From a virus: a stretch of 64,000 nt of DNA. This document shows positions 35,196 through 43,943 of this stretch, piece by piece (positions within the stretch are counted from its first letter, which is position 1; the number at the start of each line of letters is the position of its first letter). The translations under genes and the position numbers were made by a program. The stretch is taken from IMG/VR virus record IMGVR_UViG_3300024308_000022, positions 1 through 64,000 of that record; one strand, written 5' to 3'. The notes under the pieces are model-generated. The model saw only the letters and a list, made by a program, of their open reading frames with translations. It did no database searches and had not been told where the DNA came from.

Positions 35196-35705
35196 TTGAA
35201 GAAACGTGTGTTTTAATCAATCTCCTAATACTGGAGTGCGTGTTTTACACAATAGTTAAAACATAAACGTTTCTAAAGTCCCACTATACAGTAATGTGTG
35301 GTGTGTAAGTTCTCTAATGCTGGAAACTGCTAAAGCTTGGCTACCAAAGCGGAGTTCGAAAGGACATACGTCACGGTTCCGAAAGGTGTACAAAAGTGTC
35401 AAGATGGTCTATGCTGAAATAAAACGTGAGTTACGACTCACCGCTAAGGACTGTAAACAATGCACAACCAGCCGCGAAGCTTCTAAACTTTACTGACTAA
35501 AAGGTAAAGCATGAAGTGTGCTCAACGACTAACCCTTTAGCAAGGTGTAGGGCTCAAGCGAGTCCGAAATGGGAACACCCTACTTTTGCACTAGCGGAAG
35601 AGGGATTGATATAGTCTGGTCTGTGAGGAAATCTCACAGCGGTCTTAGAGCGCCGTGAGACGCACTCTGACGGGGAGGGTGTCGCGAACCCACCTGAACA
35701 CTACG
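35196..35705 (+). ncRNA. Group I intron, IA2 type, td-like, in RNAP beta-prime
   Basis: 510 bases (a multiple of 3). Core is plain: P7 strands GACTA (35527-35531) and TAGTC (35612-35616) in contexts CTCAACGACTAACCC and GATATAGTCTGG, matching the R and S elements; P3 TCCCA (35279-35283) with TGGGA (35570-35574); P8 ACCCT/AGGGA; a CTCAAGCGAGTCCGAAA segment (P7.2 type) and a TCTGTGAGGAAATCTCACAGC P9 hairpin region. The same order and similar wording occur in the T4 td intron. The 3' end ...CTGAACACTACG ends in the terminal G at 35705, and the exon before it ends in T, both as required. P1 is not secure; a weak pairing with GTTTT at 35210 is possible. Confidence 0.9.
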
Positions 35706-35894
35706 AACGACGGAGACATGTGTAGCTCGCCTATTTGGATGTCCGATGAAGCGAATGCTGAAATTAAGAAGTTGTTGTCGTCACGCAACAACTATATCGA
35801 CTTAGACGGACGGATGCGGATTACCGCAAACGGAGACACCGTCAGTTTGATTGTACATAACCTCACAGGGGAACCTGTGAAACGAGGAAGGTAA
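35706..35894 (+). CDS. Virion RNA polymerase beta-prime subunit, exon 2 (catalytic DGD)
   Basis: 62 codons. Joined to exon 1 it restores GAD-NDGD, equivalent to NADFDGD, whose three Asp hold the catalytic Mg. The downstream residues MSDEANAEIKKLLSSRNNYI match the bacterial beta-prime sequence after the motif (LEAQAEARVLMLSSNNIL). Spliced product: 544 residues. An ATG at 35719 with GGAG upstream could be called as a false start of a separate small gene. The stop is followed after 5 bases by the beta gene, so beta-prime and beta pieces are co-transcribed. Confidence 0.85.
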   Translation, partial: NDGDMCSSPIWMSDEANAEIKKLLSSRNNYIDLDGRMRITANGDTVSLIVHNLTGEPVKRGR

Positions 35895-35899
35895 ACGTA

Positions 35900-38800
35900 A
35901 TGTCAGATTTCCTTCAATTAGGTTTAGAAGCCCTTACGTTTGATAATTTCTATTACAAACGTGGGGTAAGGACCTATACCTTATTTAAACAACCTGCGTT
36001 TCATACGCTGGAGAGTTTCGAACTCCCACTCCAAAGCGTGGTGCATTACCTCCCTACCAGTGAGTTGGAGTTAGGTCCTACAGAGAAAGACGTATTCTTC
36101 CAAAAGAGAAACGGTCCTATACTGGTAGAGCATGTAGCAACACTCTCTACACTGGAAGGAAACCCAGTGAAGAAACTGGTGTCTCCTGATGGCTTGATTC
36201 AAGCGTATCGGCGTAAAGAAAGAAACATCCGCCGCTTGCTGTCGTTAGACGTACCAGCCCGTGACACACGTGCGTTGCCTGTGTTTAACTACGCGTTACT
36301 GCAGCACATGTACCGCTACCGTGTAGTACCTTTAACACGGTATCACGAGTTCTGGAATACGTACAATACGTTACTGGCGACTATAAAAAGTACAGCAGAG
36401 AAACTTCCAGACCACCATCAGTTTATTCGGATGGAACTGCCTGAGGTTTTACCAAGCTTACCTCAGTTACGTAACTTCCGCAAAGCAGTCAATCGCAGTA
36501 CGTTAGAACCGTTAACGAATGACTTTACGCTGTTCTTAGCAGAGCTCTGGGCGTGGTTAGGAGAAGAGTCCAACTCCGAGTTACTCAAAGGGTTGGACGA
36601 AACGACCTTAAGTCGTGTGAACCTGCTGTTTGTACTCTCAGGTCGCTACGTGGTATTAAACTTAGGGACACTGTGGAGTTGGAGAAAAGACCCTACAGAA
36701 CGTAACCCGAAAGCATTAGCGTCTCCTAAAGAGTTACAGATCCAACTGTATCGCTTTGTGATGCAATTGCAGTTACTGCAGACGCAAGGGGAGCGTGTAG
36801 AGCTCATTACCACACAGGACGAGAACGGAGAGGAGCTGGTTGTACTACAAACGCCTACGGAAGTCGTAGACGAAGCAGAAGACACACCAGAGCTACCTGC
36901 GGATAACTCCTTACGTATCCAGACTGTGACGTCGGAGGTTCCAGTAGAGCCTCCAAAAGACACAGAAGAGAGTTTACCGCTGTGGGACGTTAAACCCATG
37001 GAGCACGTCAACCGTTTAGCAGCGAAAGGGTTACTGTCTTTAGCAGAGCAGAAACGTGCCATTGCGTTGAGTGAATCGTACAAAAAGATTCCTAACCCTC
37101 GTGGAGAAGGTACACTTGCCGACTTAGTGCAAATTGATCCAGAACGTCTGACCCACTTTAAGAAGAAACGTATTCCTGACAGTGCGTTTATCTTTGACAA
37201 AAGTATGTTAGAAACCACACTGGAAGATTTCCACAAAACGTCAATCAACTACGCCCTCCCGCGCTGGACTGCGCAGATGGTGCTCTCCGCTCAGAACTTT
37301 GGTGTAAACGTCACTGGGTATGAAATAGAACCTGTGAAAGACGCGTACAACGAGTACGAGATTCACACGGTGAAACTGAGCCCAATCGGCGGAGCCCCTT
37401 CGGTGTGGCGGTTTAAATTACCGATCATTAATGAACGTGGAGAATATTTAGCCGGGTCAACTACGTACCGGATGCGTATTCAAAGGTCTGACAATCCAAT
37501 TCGTAAAGTGAATTCCTACCGGGTTGCGTTGAGTAGTTACTACTCTAAAGTGTTTGTGAATCGTAGCAGTAAGAAAGCGTATGACTACAACCAGTGGTTA
37601 GTCTCTGCTGTAACTGAAAAGGAACAAGCGAGTTTACTACGTACCACACGCGGTAAAAGCTTCGACCACTTGCAGGTCTGTCCTCGGGTCTATAGTGCAC
37701 TAGGCAAAACCTTTAAAGAGGTCTCTACCGAAAACTACCGCTTTGTCTTTAAGAGCAGTGTACTCAAAGAAGCGATTGGTGCTGACGTGTACGACCAGCA
37801 CGTGAAGCTCGGTCAGTTCCCTTGTGGGTTGACCAAGACAGGTGACTTGTTACTAATGGACACCCAAGGCTTTGTGTCGTTAAAAGACGGTACAGCTCTG
37901 GAGCACTTAGAAGTCATCCTTGGGTTAGATCGTGCAAAAGCTCCGATTGACATGGCTGAAGTCTCTTACTTAGGGAAAGAGATACCTCTAGCGTTTATGC
38001 TTGGTCACCGTATGGGCTTAACCCAACTGATCCAGTCCCTCAAAGTCAAACCTCGGGTAGTGACTCGTGGTGCCCGCTTAGAGTTAGAGCCTGAAGAGTT
38101 TCCGATTCGCTTTAAAGACCAGACGTTAGTGTTTAGTCGTTTTGATGATCCAAAAGCAATGCTTATATTAGCAAGCTTAAACTGGTTCAGTACTGAAGTG
38201 CAGAAGTACTCTTACCACGAGTATGACTCTCCAGAAGTATACGAAACGATTATGTACAACATGGGCTTAGGCGGACGGTACACGAGGGAGTTGGTGTCGT
38301 TGTTTGATGGGTTTATTGACCCGATTACACTAGACGTTTTAAAACGCCTAGGAGAGCCTACCACGCTTCCTGAATTACTCTTCCGTAGTGCGGAGTTACT
38401 CACTACAGACGAGCATCCAAACGAATCTGACGCACGGTATCGTCGTGTGAAAGGCTATGAGCGGATCTCAGCAGTGGTGTACAACGAGTTAGTGAAAGGG
38501 ATCAAGCAATACCGTACAAACCCACACACTACGAAAGCGAAAGTGGAGATCAACCCCAACGCAGTCTGGATGGCTTTACAAAACGACACCGCAGTGAGTA
38601 TTGTAGAGGAGTCTAACGTCATCCAAAACCTGAAAGAGCAATCGAACATTACTCTTTCAGGTACAGGTGGGCGGACGTCACGTAGTCTGGTGCGTAGAAC
38701 CCGTGAGTTCCACGAGACGGACTTAGGGATTGTTTCAGAAGCCACAGTGGATAACGCTGAGGTAGGAGTCACCGCCTTCTTATCCCCAAACAGTCGTCTA

Positions 38801-40006
38801 GACGACTTGTACGGGTTAACGAAGACTGAGTTTGATCCTGAGAACACAGCGAGTATTTTGAGCGCGTGTGCGTTAGCGACCTCGTTCTCAGATCGTGAGG
38901 CAAGTCCGCGTCTCGCATTTCAAAATATACAGCAGAGCCACGTAATTGCAGCAAAAGGCTATCGGGCGTTACCTGTACGGACTGGTTACGAGACTGTCCT
39001 AGCTCATTCTACAGGGGAGTTGTTCTCTTGGGTCGCGAAAGGAAAAGGAAAGGTCACTGAAGTCACGCCTGTGTCTTTAGTCATCCAGTACGACGATCCA
39101 GCCTTAGGGACTGAAACTGTACCTTTAGGACGTGAGTACGGAGTGATGACTGGTACGACACTACCACACGACTTAGTCACTGACTTAACCGTAGGGAGTG
39201 ACGTCGGCGAGGGAGATATCGTGATGTGGAACTCTGGGTTCTTCACACGAGATTTCTTTAATCCAAAACAAGTCACGTGGATGAATGGTGCTCTGGTACA
39301 AACCGTGTTGTGGGAAGGACCATCCACCTACGAAGACTCCAACGTGATCTCTGCGGAAGTCGCAAGAGAGTTAGAAACCAACACCACACAAGTGCGTGAG
39401 CTCTCTGTGGACTTTACCCAAGGGGTGAGGAACCTCGTCAACCCTGGAGATGAACTCGACATTCATGACGTACTGTGTTATATCGAAGACTCTGTTACGG
39501 CAGGGACTCGACTCTTTGACGAACAAACGTTAGAGAAACTTGGTACGTTAGCACGCAATGCTCCAAAAGCGAAATACGCTGGAAAGGTAGGGCGTGTGGA
39601 AGTACTGTACAACGGGGACGTGGATGACATGACAGAGTCTTTACGAGAAATCGTACTCGCTGCAAACCGTCGGCGTGCGAAAGAGTCTCGGTTACGGGGT
39701 GGGAAAGCCGCACTTACAGGACGAGTGGAAGACTTAGAACTCGACAAAGTCGTGATCAAAGTGTACATCGATTCTACGTTGGGTTCAGCGGATGGCGATA
39801 AGATCGTTTTCTGTAATCAGATGAAAACTGTGACACGCGGGGTGTACCACACCGAGCGTAAGGCAGAGTCTGGTGCTTTGATAGGAGCAGAGTTTAGTTA
39901 CCGTTCTGTGAATGCACGGATGGTAGAGTCTGCTTTATTACAAGGGACCTTGACGACCCTTTTAAAACATATCGGTGAGTTAGCCGCTCAAGCTTACCGC
40001 AGCTAA
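35900..40006 (+). CDS. Virion RNA polymerase beta subunit, main piece (phiKZ gp178-like)
   Basis: 1368 residues. Near the C terminus (about 1285-1330), VVIKVYIDST is followed by GDKIVFCNQMKTVTRG: the two Lys spaced by 8, as in the bacterial beta signature GDKMAGRHGNKG that contacts the NTP and RNA. After that, YRSVNARMVESALLQGTLTTL aligns with PSRMNIGQILETHLG. The N-terminal 500 residues have an extra acidic, low-complexity linker (about 315-365). The remaining beta C terminus is absent and is supplied by the piece at 19580. Together with beta-prime and a separate beta-prime C piece, probably outside the window, it makes the multisubunit RNAP. Confidence 0.85.
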   Translation: MSDFLQLGLEALTFDNFYYKRGVRTYTLFKQPAFHTLESFELPLQSVVHYLPTSELELGPTEKDVFFQKRNGPILVEHVATLSTLEGNPVKKLVSPDGLIQAYRRKERNIRRLLSLDVPARDTRALPVFNYALLQHMYRYRVVPLTRYHEFWNTYNTLLATIKSTAEKLPDHHQFIRMELPEVLPSLPQLRNFRKAVNRSTLEPLTNDFTLFLAELWAWLGEESNSELLKGLDETTLSRVNLLFVLSGRYVVLNLGTLWSWRKDPTERNPKALASPKELQIQLYRFVMQLQLLQTQGERVELITTQDENGEELVVLQTPTEVVDEAEDTPELPADNSLRIQTVTSEVPVEPPKDTEESLPLWDVKPMEHVNRLAAKGLLSLAEQKRAIALSESYKKIPNPRGEGTLADLVQIDPERLTHFKKKRIPDSAFIFDKSMLETTLEDFHKTSINYALPRWTAQMVLSAQNFGVNVTGYEIEPVKDAYNEYEIHTVKLSPIGGAPSVWRFKLPIINERGEYLAGSTTYRMRIQRSDNPIRKVNSYRVALSSYYSKVFVNRSSKKAYDYNQWLVSAVTEKEQASLLRTTRGKSFDHLQVCPRVYSALGKTFKEVSTENYRFVFKSSVLKEAIGADVYDQHVKLGQFPCGLTKTGDLLLMDTQGFVSLKDGTALEHLEVILGLDRAKAPIDMAEVSYLGKEIPLAFMLGHRMGLTQLIQSLKVKPRVVTRGARLELEPEEFPIRFKDQTLVFSRFDDPKAMLILASLNWFSTEVQKYSYHEYDSPEVYETIMYNMGLGGRYTRELVSLFDGFIDPITLDVLKRLGEPTTLPELLFRSAELLTTDEHPNESDARYRRVKGYERISAVVYNELVKGIKQYRTNPHTTKAKVEINPNAVWMALQNDTAVSIVEESNVIQNLKEQSNITLSGTGGRTSRSLVRRTREFHETDLGIVSEATVDNAEVGVTAFLSPNSRLDDLYGLTKTEFDPENTASILSACALATSFSDREASPRLAFQNIQQSHVIAAKGYRALPVRTGYETVLAHSTGELFSWVAKGKGKVTEVTPVSLVIQYDDPALGTETVPLGREYGVMTGTTLPHDLVTDLTVGSDVGEGDIVMWNSGFFTRDFFNPKQVTWMNGALVQTVLWEGPSTYEDSNVISAEVARELETNTTQVRELSVDFTQGVRNLVNPGDELDIHDVLCYIEDSVTAGTRLFDEQTLEKLGTLARNAPKAKYAGKVGRVEVLYNGDVDDMTESLREIVLAANRRRAKESRLRGGKAALTGRVEDLELDKVVIKVYIDSTLGSADGDKIVFCNQMKTVTRGVYHTERKAESGALIGAEFSYRSVNARMVESALLQGTLTTLLKHIGELAAQAYRS

Positions 40007-40022
40007 ACTGGAGTAGAAAAAA

Positions 40023-40196
40023 GTGGATAAACAATACAGTAATGTGGCTATTCTAGCCAACGCGCTGGAGCTTGCCCAGCAACTGGTTTTGGGCGTCTGC
40101 GGAGAGGAGGTGGCTTCGGCCACCGCACTCGACGTCGCAGATGACGTAGCCGTTTGTATGAATCAACACATTGCACCGGAGGTCCGTCGTGCTTAG
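40023..40196 (+). CDS. Small helical protein (GTG start)
   Basis: 57 residues, MDKQYSNVAILANALELAQ at the start; amphipathic helices, ending in a stop that overlaps the next gene's GTG start. A GC-rich TTCG hairpin (GGTGGC / GCCACC) lies inside. The overlap with the next start and the sensible composition support it, but it is short, and the ribosome binding site (GGAG, 11 bases away) is weak. Confidence 0.55.
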   Translation: MDKQYSNVAILANALELAQQLVLGVCGEEVASATALDVADDVAVCMNQHIAPEVRRA

Positions 40197-41616
40197 TCCT
40201 ATTGCATTACAAAACGCACAGCGTATCGACGAGCAACTGAAAGAACGTGGAATCGTACTCCGTGTTTTACCAGAGACTCCTCTTGCGGCTATTTTAGAAA
40301 CGTGTGCTCCTGTGTCACAAGCAGAGATCGCCATGGAAGACAGCATGTATATCGAGTCCGTCACTAACGGCGAAGACGTACGTGCACTGAACCATGACGA
40401 CACGCTGAATCACGAAATCGAAAACTTCAAAGCACGCTTACAAGCCCAGTTGAAGTTTTCAAAAGACGTCGTGAATCCACAGATTCGCGCTGTGTACGAA
40501 GCGGTAAGTGCTGACGTCAAAGAAGTACCGATGACTCCTTACGTGATCGTGGAGTGCTGTCCTGCTGACGTGTTTCAAAACGACACTCTACATGAGCTGA
40601 TTCGTCCTGTTGCTACCCGTACGTACCAGCCAGGCACAGCCATGGCGATGGGCTTTAAGAACTTCCCAGCACGCAGTGAGGACGAACTCAAAGCACTGAT
40701 CGCCACAGGCTCTGGTGTGTTAGACGACACGGTGTTAGAGCACGTAGCTGCACAGGGTGCTGACTTCTTAACGTCCGTGTACAACAAGTACTTCGTGTCA
40801 GGTGACATCGTCAACTGTTTAGCCTTAAACCAAGTCAACGTCTCTGAGATGTTGGTGTTGTTCTTGATGGCACGTAACTTAGTAGATGAAACACCAGCAG
40901 AAGGTGTAGCGTCTACGATGGCTCAGTACACCAACCAGATGGTGGATTTGTTCAGTGCTGCTGCGTACTACTGCATTGCAGAGATTGAGCGGCAGGACAT
41001 CCACGCGAAGTCAGACCGTGTGGTGATCAACTTCCCTGCTGCAGCAAATGCAGAAGGACAGCTAGTGATTGAAGTATCCGCACGTCACTACGAAGACTAC
41101 TTAGCCAATGGCGGTAGTGCAGATGCAATCATCGGGTCAGCATTGTCTACTCAAGTGCGTGACAGCAATGAGTTACTGGCACAGAACGAGACGTTAACCC
41201 GTACGTTCTTAGCGAATGAGAAAACTCGCATTACGCAGTCAGAAGACCAAATGGGACAACGCTTACGAGAGAGTATCTCCAACGTCATGCGTCGTGTGTG
41301 TCATGAAGCACAAGAGCAAGACGTGGTATTAGCCAACGTAGGTGAAGGGTCACTGGAAGAGAACTTGTTACGCCACTTAAATGAAGCGTTAGCGATGTTC
41401 AGCGACTACGACTTGATCAAACGTCCTTACTTTGCCGTACAGCAAATCGTCTGTCACACACTTTACAATGGGAGTGATGCACTGGAGTTTATCCGTGCAA
41501 TCGACGCCTTTGCTGAAAAGTACCCAGACGATGACGTCCGTAAAAACGCTTACCGTGCGTTAGTAGCGAAAGTCTGTGCGTTTGTAGCAGGTATGTTTAC
41601 TGCGACCTTGGAGTAA
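40189..41616 (+). CDS. Conserved structural protein (phiKZ gp177-like position)
   Basis: 475 residues from the GTG at 40189 that follows CCGGAGG; an upstream TTG is less likely. Almost all helical, Ala-rich, with coiled-coil segments (residues 60-100, 330-380). Position between the RNAP beta piece and the prohead protease block matches phiKZ gp177. Likely a virion component; no enzymatic motif. Confidence 0.75.
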   Translation: MLSPIALQNAQRIDEQLKERGIVLRVLPETPLAAILETCAPVSQAEIAMEDSMYIESVTNGEDVRALNHDDTLNHEIENFKARLQAQLKFSKDVVNPQIRAVYEAVSADVKEVPMTPYVIVECCPADVFQNDTLHELIRPVATRTYQPGTAMAMGFKNFPARSEDELKALIATGSGVLDDTVLEHVAAQGADFLTSVYNKYFVSGDIVNCLALNQVNVSEMLVLFLMARNLVDETPAEGVASTMAQYTNQMVDLFSAAAYYCIAEIERQDIHAKSDRVVINFPAAANAEGQLVIEVSARHYEDYLANGGSADAIIGSALSTQVRDSNELLAQNETLTRTFLANEKTRITQSEDQMGQRLRESISNVMRRVCHEAQEQDVVLANVGEGSLEENLLRHLNEALAMFSDYDLIKRPYFAVQQIVCHTLYNGSDALEFIRAIDAFAEKYPDDDVRKNAYRALVAKVCAFVAGMFTATLE

Positions 41617-41622
41617 CGTCGT

Positions 41623-42345
41623 ATGGATTTACTCGCACTCAAACGAGACGCAGTGCGCGTAAACCAGACGTTGAAGACGTTGGACGATGGGAGTGTGATC
41701 ACCACCACAGGGTGTCGGTTACACGTCCCAGCCAAGTACTTTGAGAAAGGCTTAGGAGCATTCGGGGACGAGACCTTCGTCCTCGGTGTTTTTGCGCTTC
41801 AGTCTGGAGACGCGTACGCGGTCTCTAAAATCACGACACTGGTGGAGATCACTCCTACGGGGAGTAGTCGATACACCCAAGGGAAACTGGAGTACATTGA
41901 GTTTTACTTTGCACCCAACAGTGTGGTGTTTCCTACCCGCAAGGTGATCGTACGTGATACCATCACGTATGAGATCTTTGACTTCTTTATTGCCTCTGGG
42001 TATGTGCCTTGGTATTTCACTCCGTTTGACTTAGGTAACTTGTACGGTCGTGCAGGCGTGTACAACAAGGTTCGTTTGGGGGCTGACCGTACTGTAATTC
42101 AGTTGATGGCTGCAGTGATGACGCGTGTGGCTGGGAATAAGAAGCAGTACTGGCGACACACGTTAGAAACACCAGCAGACTTAGAGAAACGCAACTACGA
42201 GTTTGTTCCTTTTAGTAGTGTACTCTACAGTGCGACGAGTACGATTTCACGGTTGATGGGTGCGTACTACGATGAAGGTTTAATCGGTGCGTTAGTGAAT
42301 CCTTCTGAGCGTGTGGAAGGGACAGAAAAGTTACTACGGCTTTAG
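41623..42345 (+). CDS. Conserved hypothetical protein of the phiKZ block
   Basis: 240 residues. Beta-rich N terminus (GSVITTTGCRLHVPAKYFEKG), aromatic middle (YIEFYFAPNSVVFPTRKVIV) and a helical C-terminal half. Lies in the RNAP-protease block; family not named by me. Next start is 9 bases downstream with AGGAGG. Confidence 0.78.
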   Translation: MDLLALKRDAVRVNQTLKTLDDGSVITTTGCRLHVPAKYFEKGLGAFGDETFVLGVFALQSGDAYAVSKITTLVEITPTGSSRYTQGKLEYIEFYFAPNSVVFPTRKVIVRDTITYEIFDFFIASGYVPWYFTPFDLGNLYGRAGVYNKVRLGADRTVIQLMAAVMTRVAGNKKQYWRHTLETPADLEKRNYEFVPFSSVLYSATSTISRLMGAYYDEGLIGALVNPSERVEGTEKLLRL

Positions 42346-42354
42346 GAGGAGCGA

Positions 42355-43086
42355 ATGGACTTTACGAAAGACTACAAAGACCTGGAGCAATTCCTGAAGA
42401 TTACGTTTCCTGATAAACGTAACTTAGTGACTCCTGTGGAACGCACTGCTGAACACCCCGTGATGCTGCACATCTCCAAAGACAGTGGGATCAAAGAGTT
42501 TACACCTCGTGTGGCTGCACGCTCAGCGAACGTTGAAGACACCAGCTTACCGAGAGTCTGTGTGAGTCTCTCAGTACTAGAGTGTGTAGTAGGGTATGGA
42601 AACGTCCTGTGGGACTTTCTATGGGGGGATCGGGAGAACGACGGGTTTAAAGGCGGGTATTATATCTACGCATTACCGTATCGTTTAGCACTGAAACCTG
42701 ACGTGAAGCTTTTAAGTGACGTCGTGAAAACCAACGAGCATTGGCTGGTAGGGTACAACCGTCGTCGCTACAGCATCACCCCTGACGTCATTGGAAAGCT
42801 CTGGTTGGATGAAACCCAAACGGAGCGATTTGGGGATCAGAAATTCCAGTATGAGTTTACCTTGTACTTAGAATGCAGTACTGAGCTTTGGGTGTCTCCA
42901 GATCGAAAAGTAGAGGCTGGTTACTACGAGATCAAAGTCAAAGGCGCAAAGAGCGATACGTTCTGGAATCTTGACTCTGACCACGTGAGCGTGCAGACGC
43001 TGTCCAAAGACGAGTACACGAAGCGTAAGAAGTTAAAGGTGTCGTTGCTCTCGTTAGAGCATACCCCACAAAGCAAGGAGTTTTAG
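42355..43086 (+). CDS. Conserved hypothetical protein, possible structural
   Basis: 243 residues after TAGGAGGAGCG. N-terminal helices then beta-rich regions with many Trp and Tyr. Sits just upstream of the prohead protease, as phiKZ gp176 does. Paralogy with the previous gene is possible (similar size, similar order of elements, both with a YY.Y motif) but not demonstrated. Confidence 0.75.
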   Translation: MDFTKDYKDLEQFLKITFPDKRNLVTPVERTAEHPVMLHISKDSGIKEFTPRVAARSANVEDTSLPRVCVSLSVLECVVGYGNVLWDFLWGDRENDGFKGGYYIYALPYRLALKPDVKLLSDVVKTNEHWLVGYNRRRYSITPDVIGKLWLDETQTERFGDQKFQYEFTLYLECSTELWVSPDRKVEAGYYEIKVKGAKSDTFWNLDSDHVSVQTLSKDEYTKRKKLKVSLLSLEHTPQSKEF

Positions 43087-43088
43087 GT

Positions 43089-43829
43089 ATGAAGTTTCAA
43101 TGTACGGCCTTAAATGGGACGAATAAAGCAGGGCAGCTCACGCCCGACCACTTAGGGTACTACACCGTGATCCTCGGTGCATTGGAGTACCCAAACTCCG
43201 TAGGCTACACCTACGCATTGCAAGGGGCGTTGCATCTCTTTGCGGAGTCCAGTGCGTTTATGCGTCGGGTGCAAGACGGCTACCTCACCGGTGAGTGTGG
43301 CCATCCGAAACGTGCTCCTGGGATGACGTACGACGATTACATGGTGCGGGTGCATACCCTGGAAGAGACGAACATCTCTCACCATATCTCTAAAGTGTGG
43401 TTAGACTACTCACAGAAACACTTGCACAACGGTGCGGTGTTGATCATGGGGAAAGTCAAACCGTCAGGTCCAATGGGTCCTGCGCTACGGGAAGCGTTGT
43501 CTAACCCAGAGCAGAACGTCGCGTTTAGTATTCGTAGTTTCACACGAGACGATGACGTACGGCGCATCAAGTACTTGGATACGATCTTAACGTGGGATTG
43601 GGTGTCAGAACCTGGGTTACGTCCTGCGAATAAGTTTGCATCTCCTGCACTGGAATCGGTCTGTATGGACTTAGACGTTCCATTGGAAGTCTTACTGGCT
43701 GCTCAGAAGAAAGTCCACACCTTAGGGTTAGGCTTTGAGTCAGCACAGAGTCTACTGAACGAAACGGTGGGGAGTTACCAAAAAGCTACGCTAAACGTCG
43801 CGAAGGTTTCTGGAAGCCATACGTGGTAA
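43089..43829 (+). CDS. Prohead maturation protease (T4 gp21 / phiKZ gp175 type)
   Basis: 246 residues. Pattern of the S77/gp21 family: LTGECGHPKRAPG near 66-78, TNISHHISKVWLD near 93-105 with the candidate catalytic His, KVKPSGPMGPALREAL (the conserved G-P-S-G-P turn) near 120-135 and VAFSIRSFTRDDD near 145-157, where Ser of FSIR is the nucleophile. It would cleave head and core proteins, including itself, during capsid maturation. A hairpin follows the stop. Confidence 0.87.
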   Translation: MKFQCTALNGTNKAGQLTPDHLGYYTVILGALEYPNSVGYTYALQGALHLFAESSAFMRRVQDGYLTGECGHPKRAPGMTYDDYMVRVHTLEETNISHHISKVWLDYSQKHLHNGAVLIMGKVKPSGPMGPALREALSNPEQNVAFSIRSFTRDDDVRRIKYLDTILTWDWVSEPGLRPANKFASPALESVCMDLDVPLEVLLAAQKKVHTLGLGFESAQSLLNETVGSYQKATLNVAKVSGSHTW

Positions 43830-43840
43830 GTACGACATAC

Positions 43841-43864
43841 GAGGGAGGGGTTACACCCTCCCTC
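43841..43864 (+). terminator. Hairpin terminator of the protease gene
   Basis: 10-bp stem GAGGGAGGGG / CCCTCCCTC with TTACA loop, then CTATGC; followed by the third promoter-like element. Confidence 0.72.
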
Positions 43865-43880
43865 TATGCTGTGTGCGGAT

Positions 43881-43909
43881 GGAATTTAAAACAGATCTAC
43901 ATCATCACT
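43881..43909 (+). promoter_or_regulatory. Candidate phage promoter, copy 3 of 5
   Basis: GGAATTTAAAACAG then ATCTACATCATCACT, ungapped match to copies 1 and 5 in the first 14 bases, 34 bases before the next ATG. Confidence 0.6.
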
Positions 43910-43943
43910 ATAGAGAACTACTACCTTTACAAGGAGCTACCTG

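Noticed and set aside
35296-35496. Intron-encoded homing endonuclease gene
   Set aside because: 66 codons, no endonuclease motif and a frame that may arise from RNA pairing.
35220-35718. RNA element as tmRNA or RNase P RNA
   Set aside because: No tRNA-like half, no tag reading frame and no P RNA core. The R and S elements of group I introns with P3, P7, P8 and a terminal G are present instead.
35719-35894. Separate small gene from ATG 35719 (GGAG upstream)
   Set aside because: The codons before it, N-D-G-D, complete the beta-prime catalytic motif in frame with exon 1, so the frame is an exon and not a new gene.
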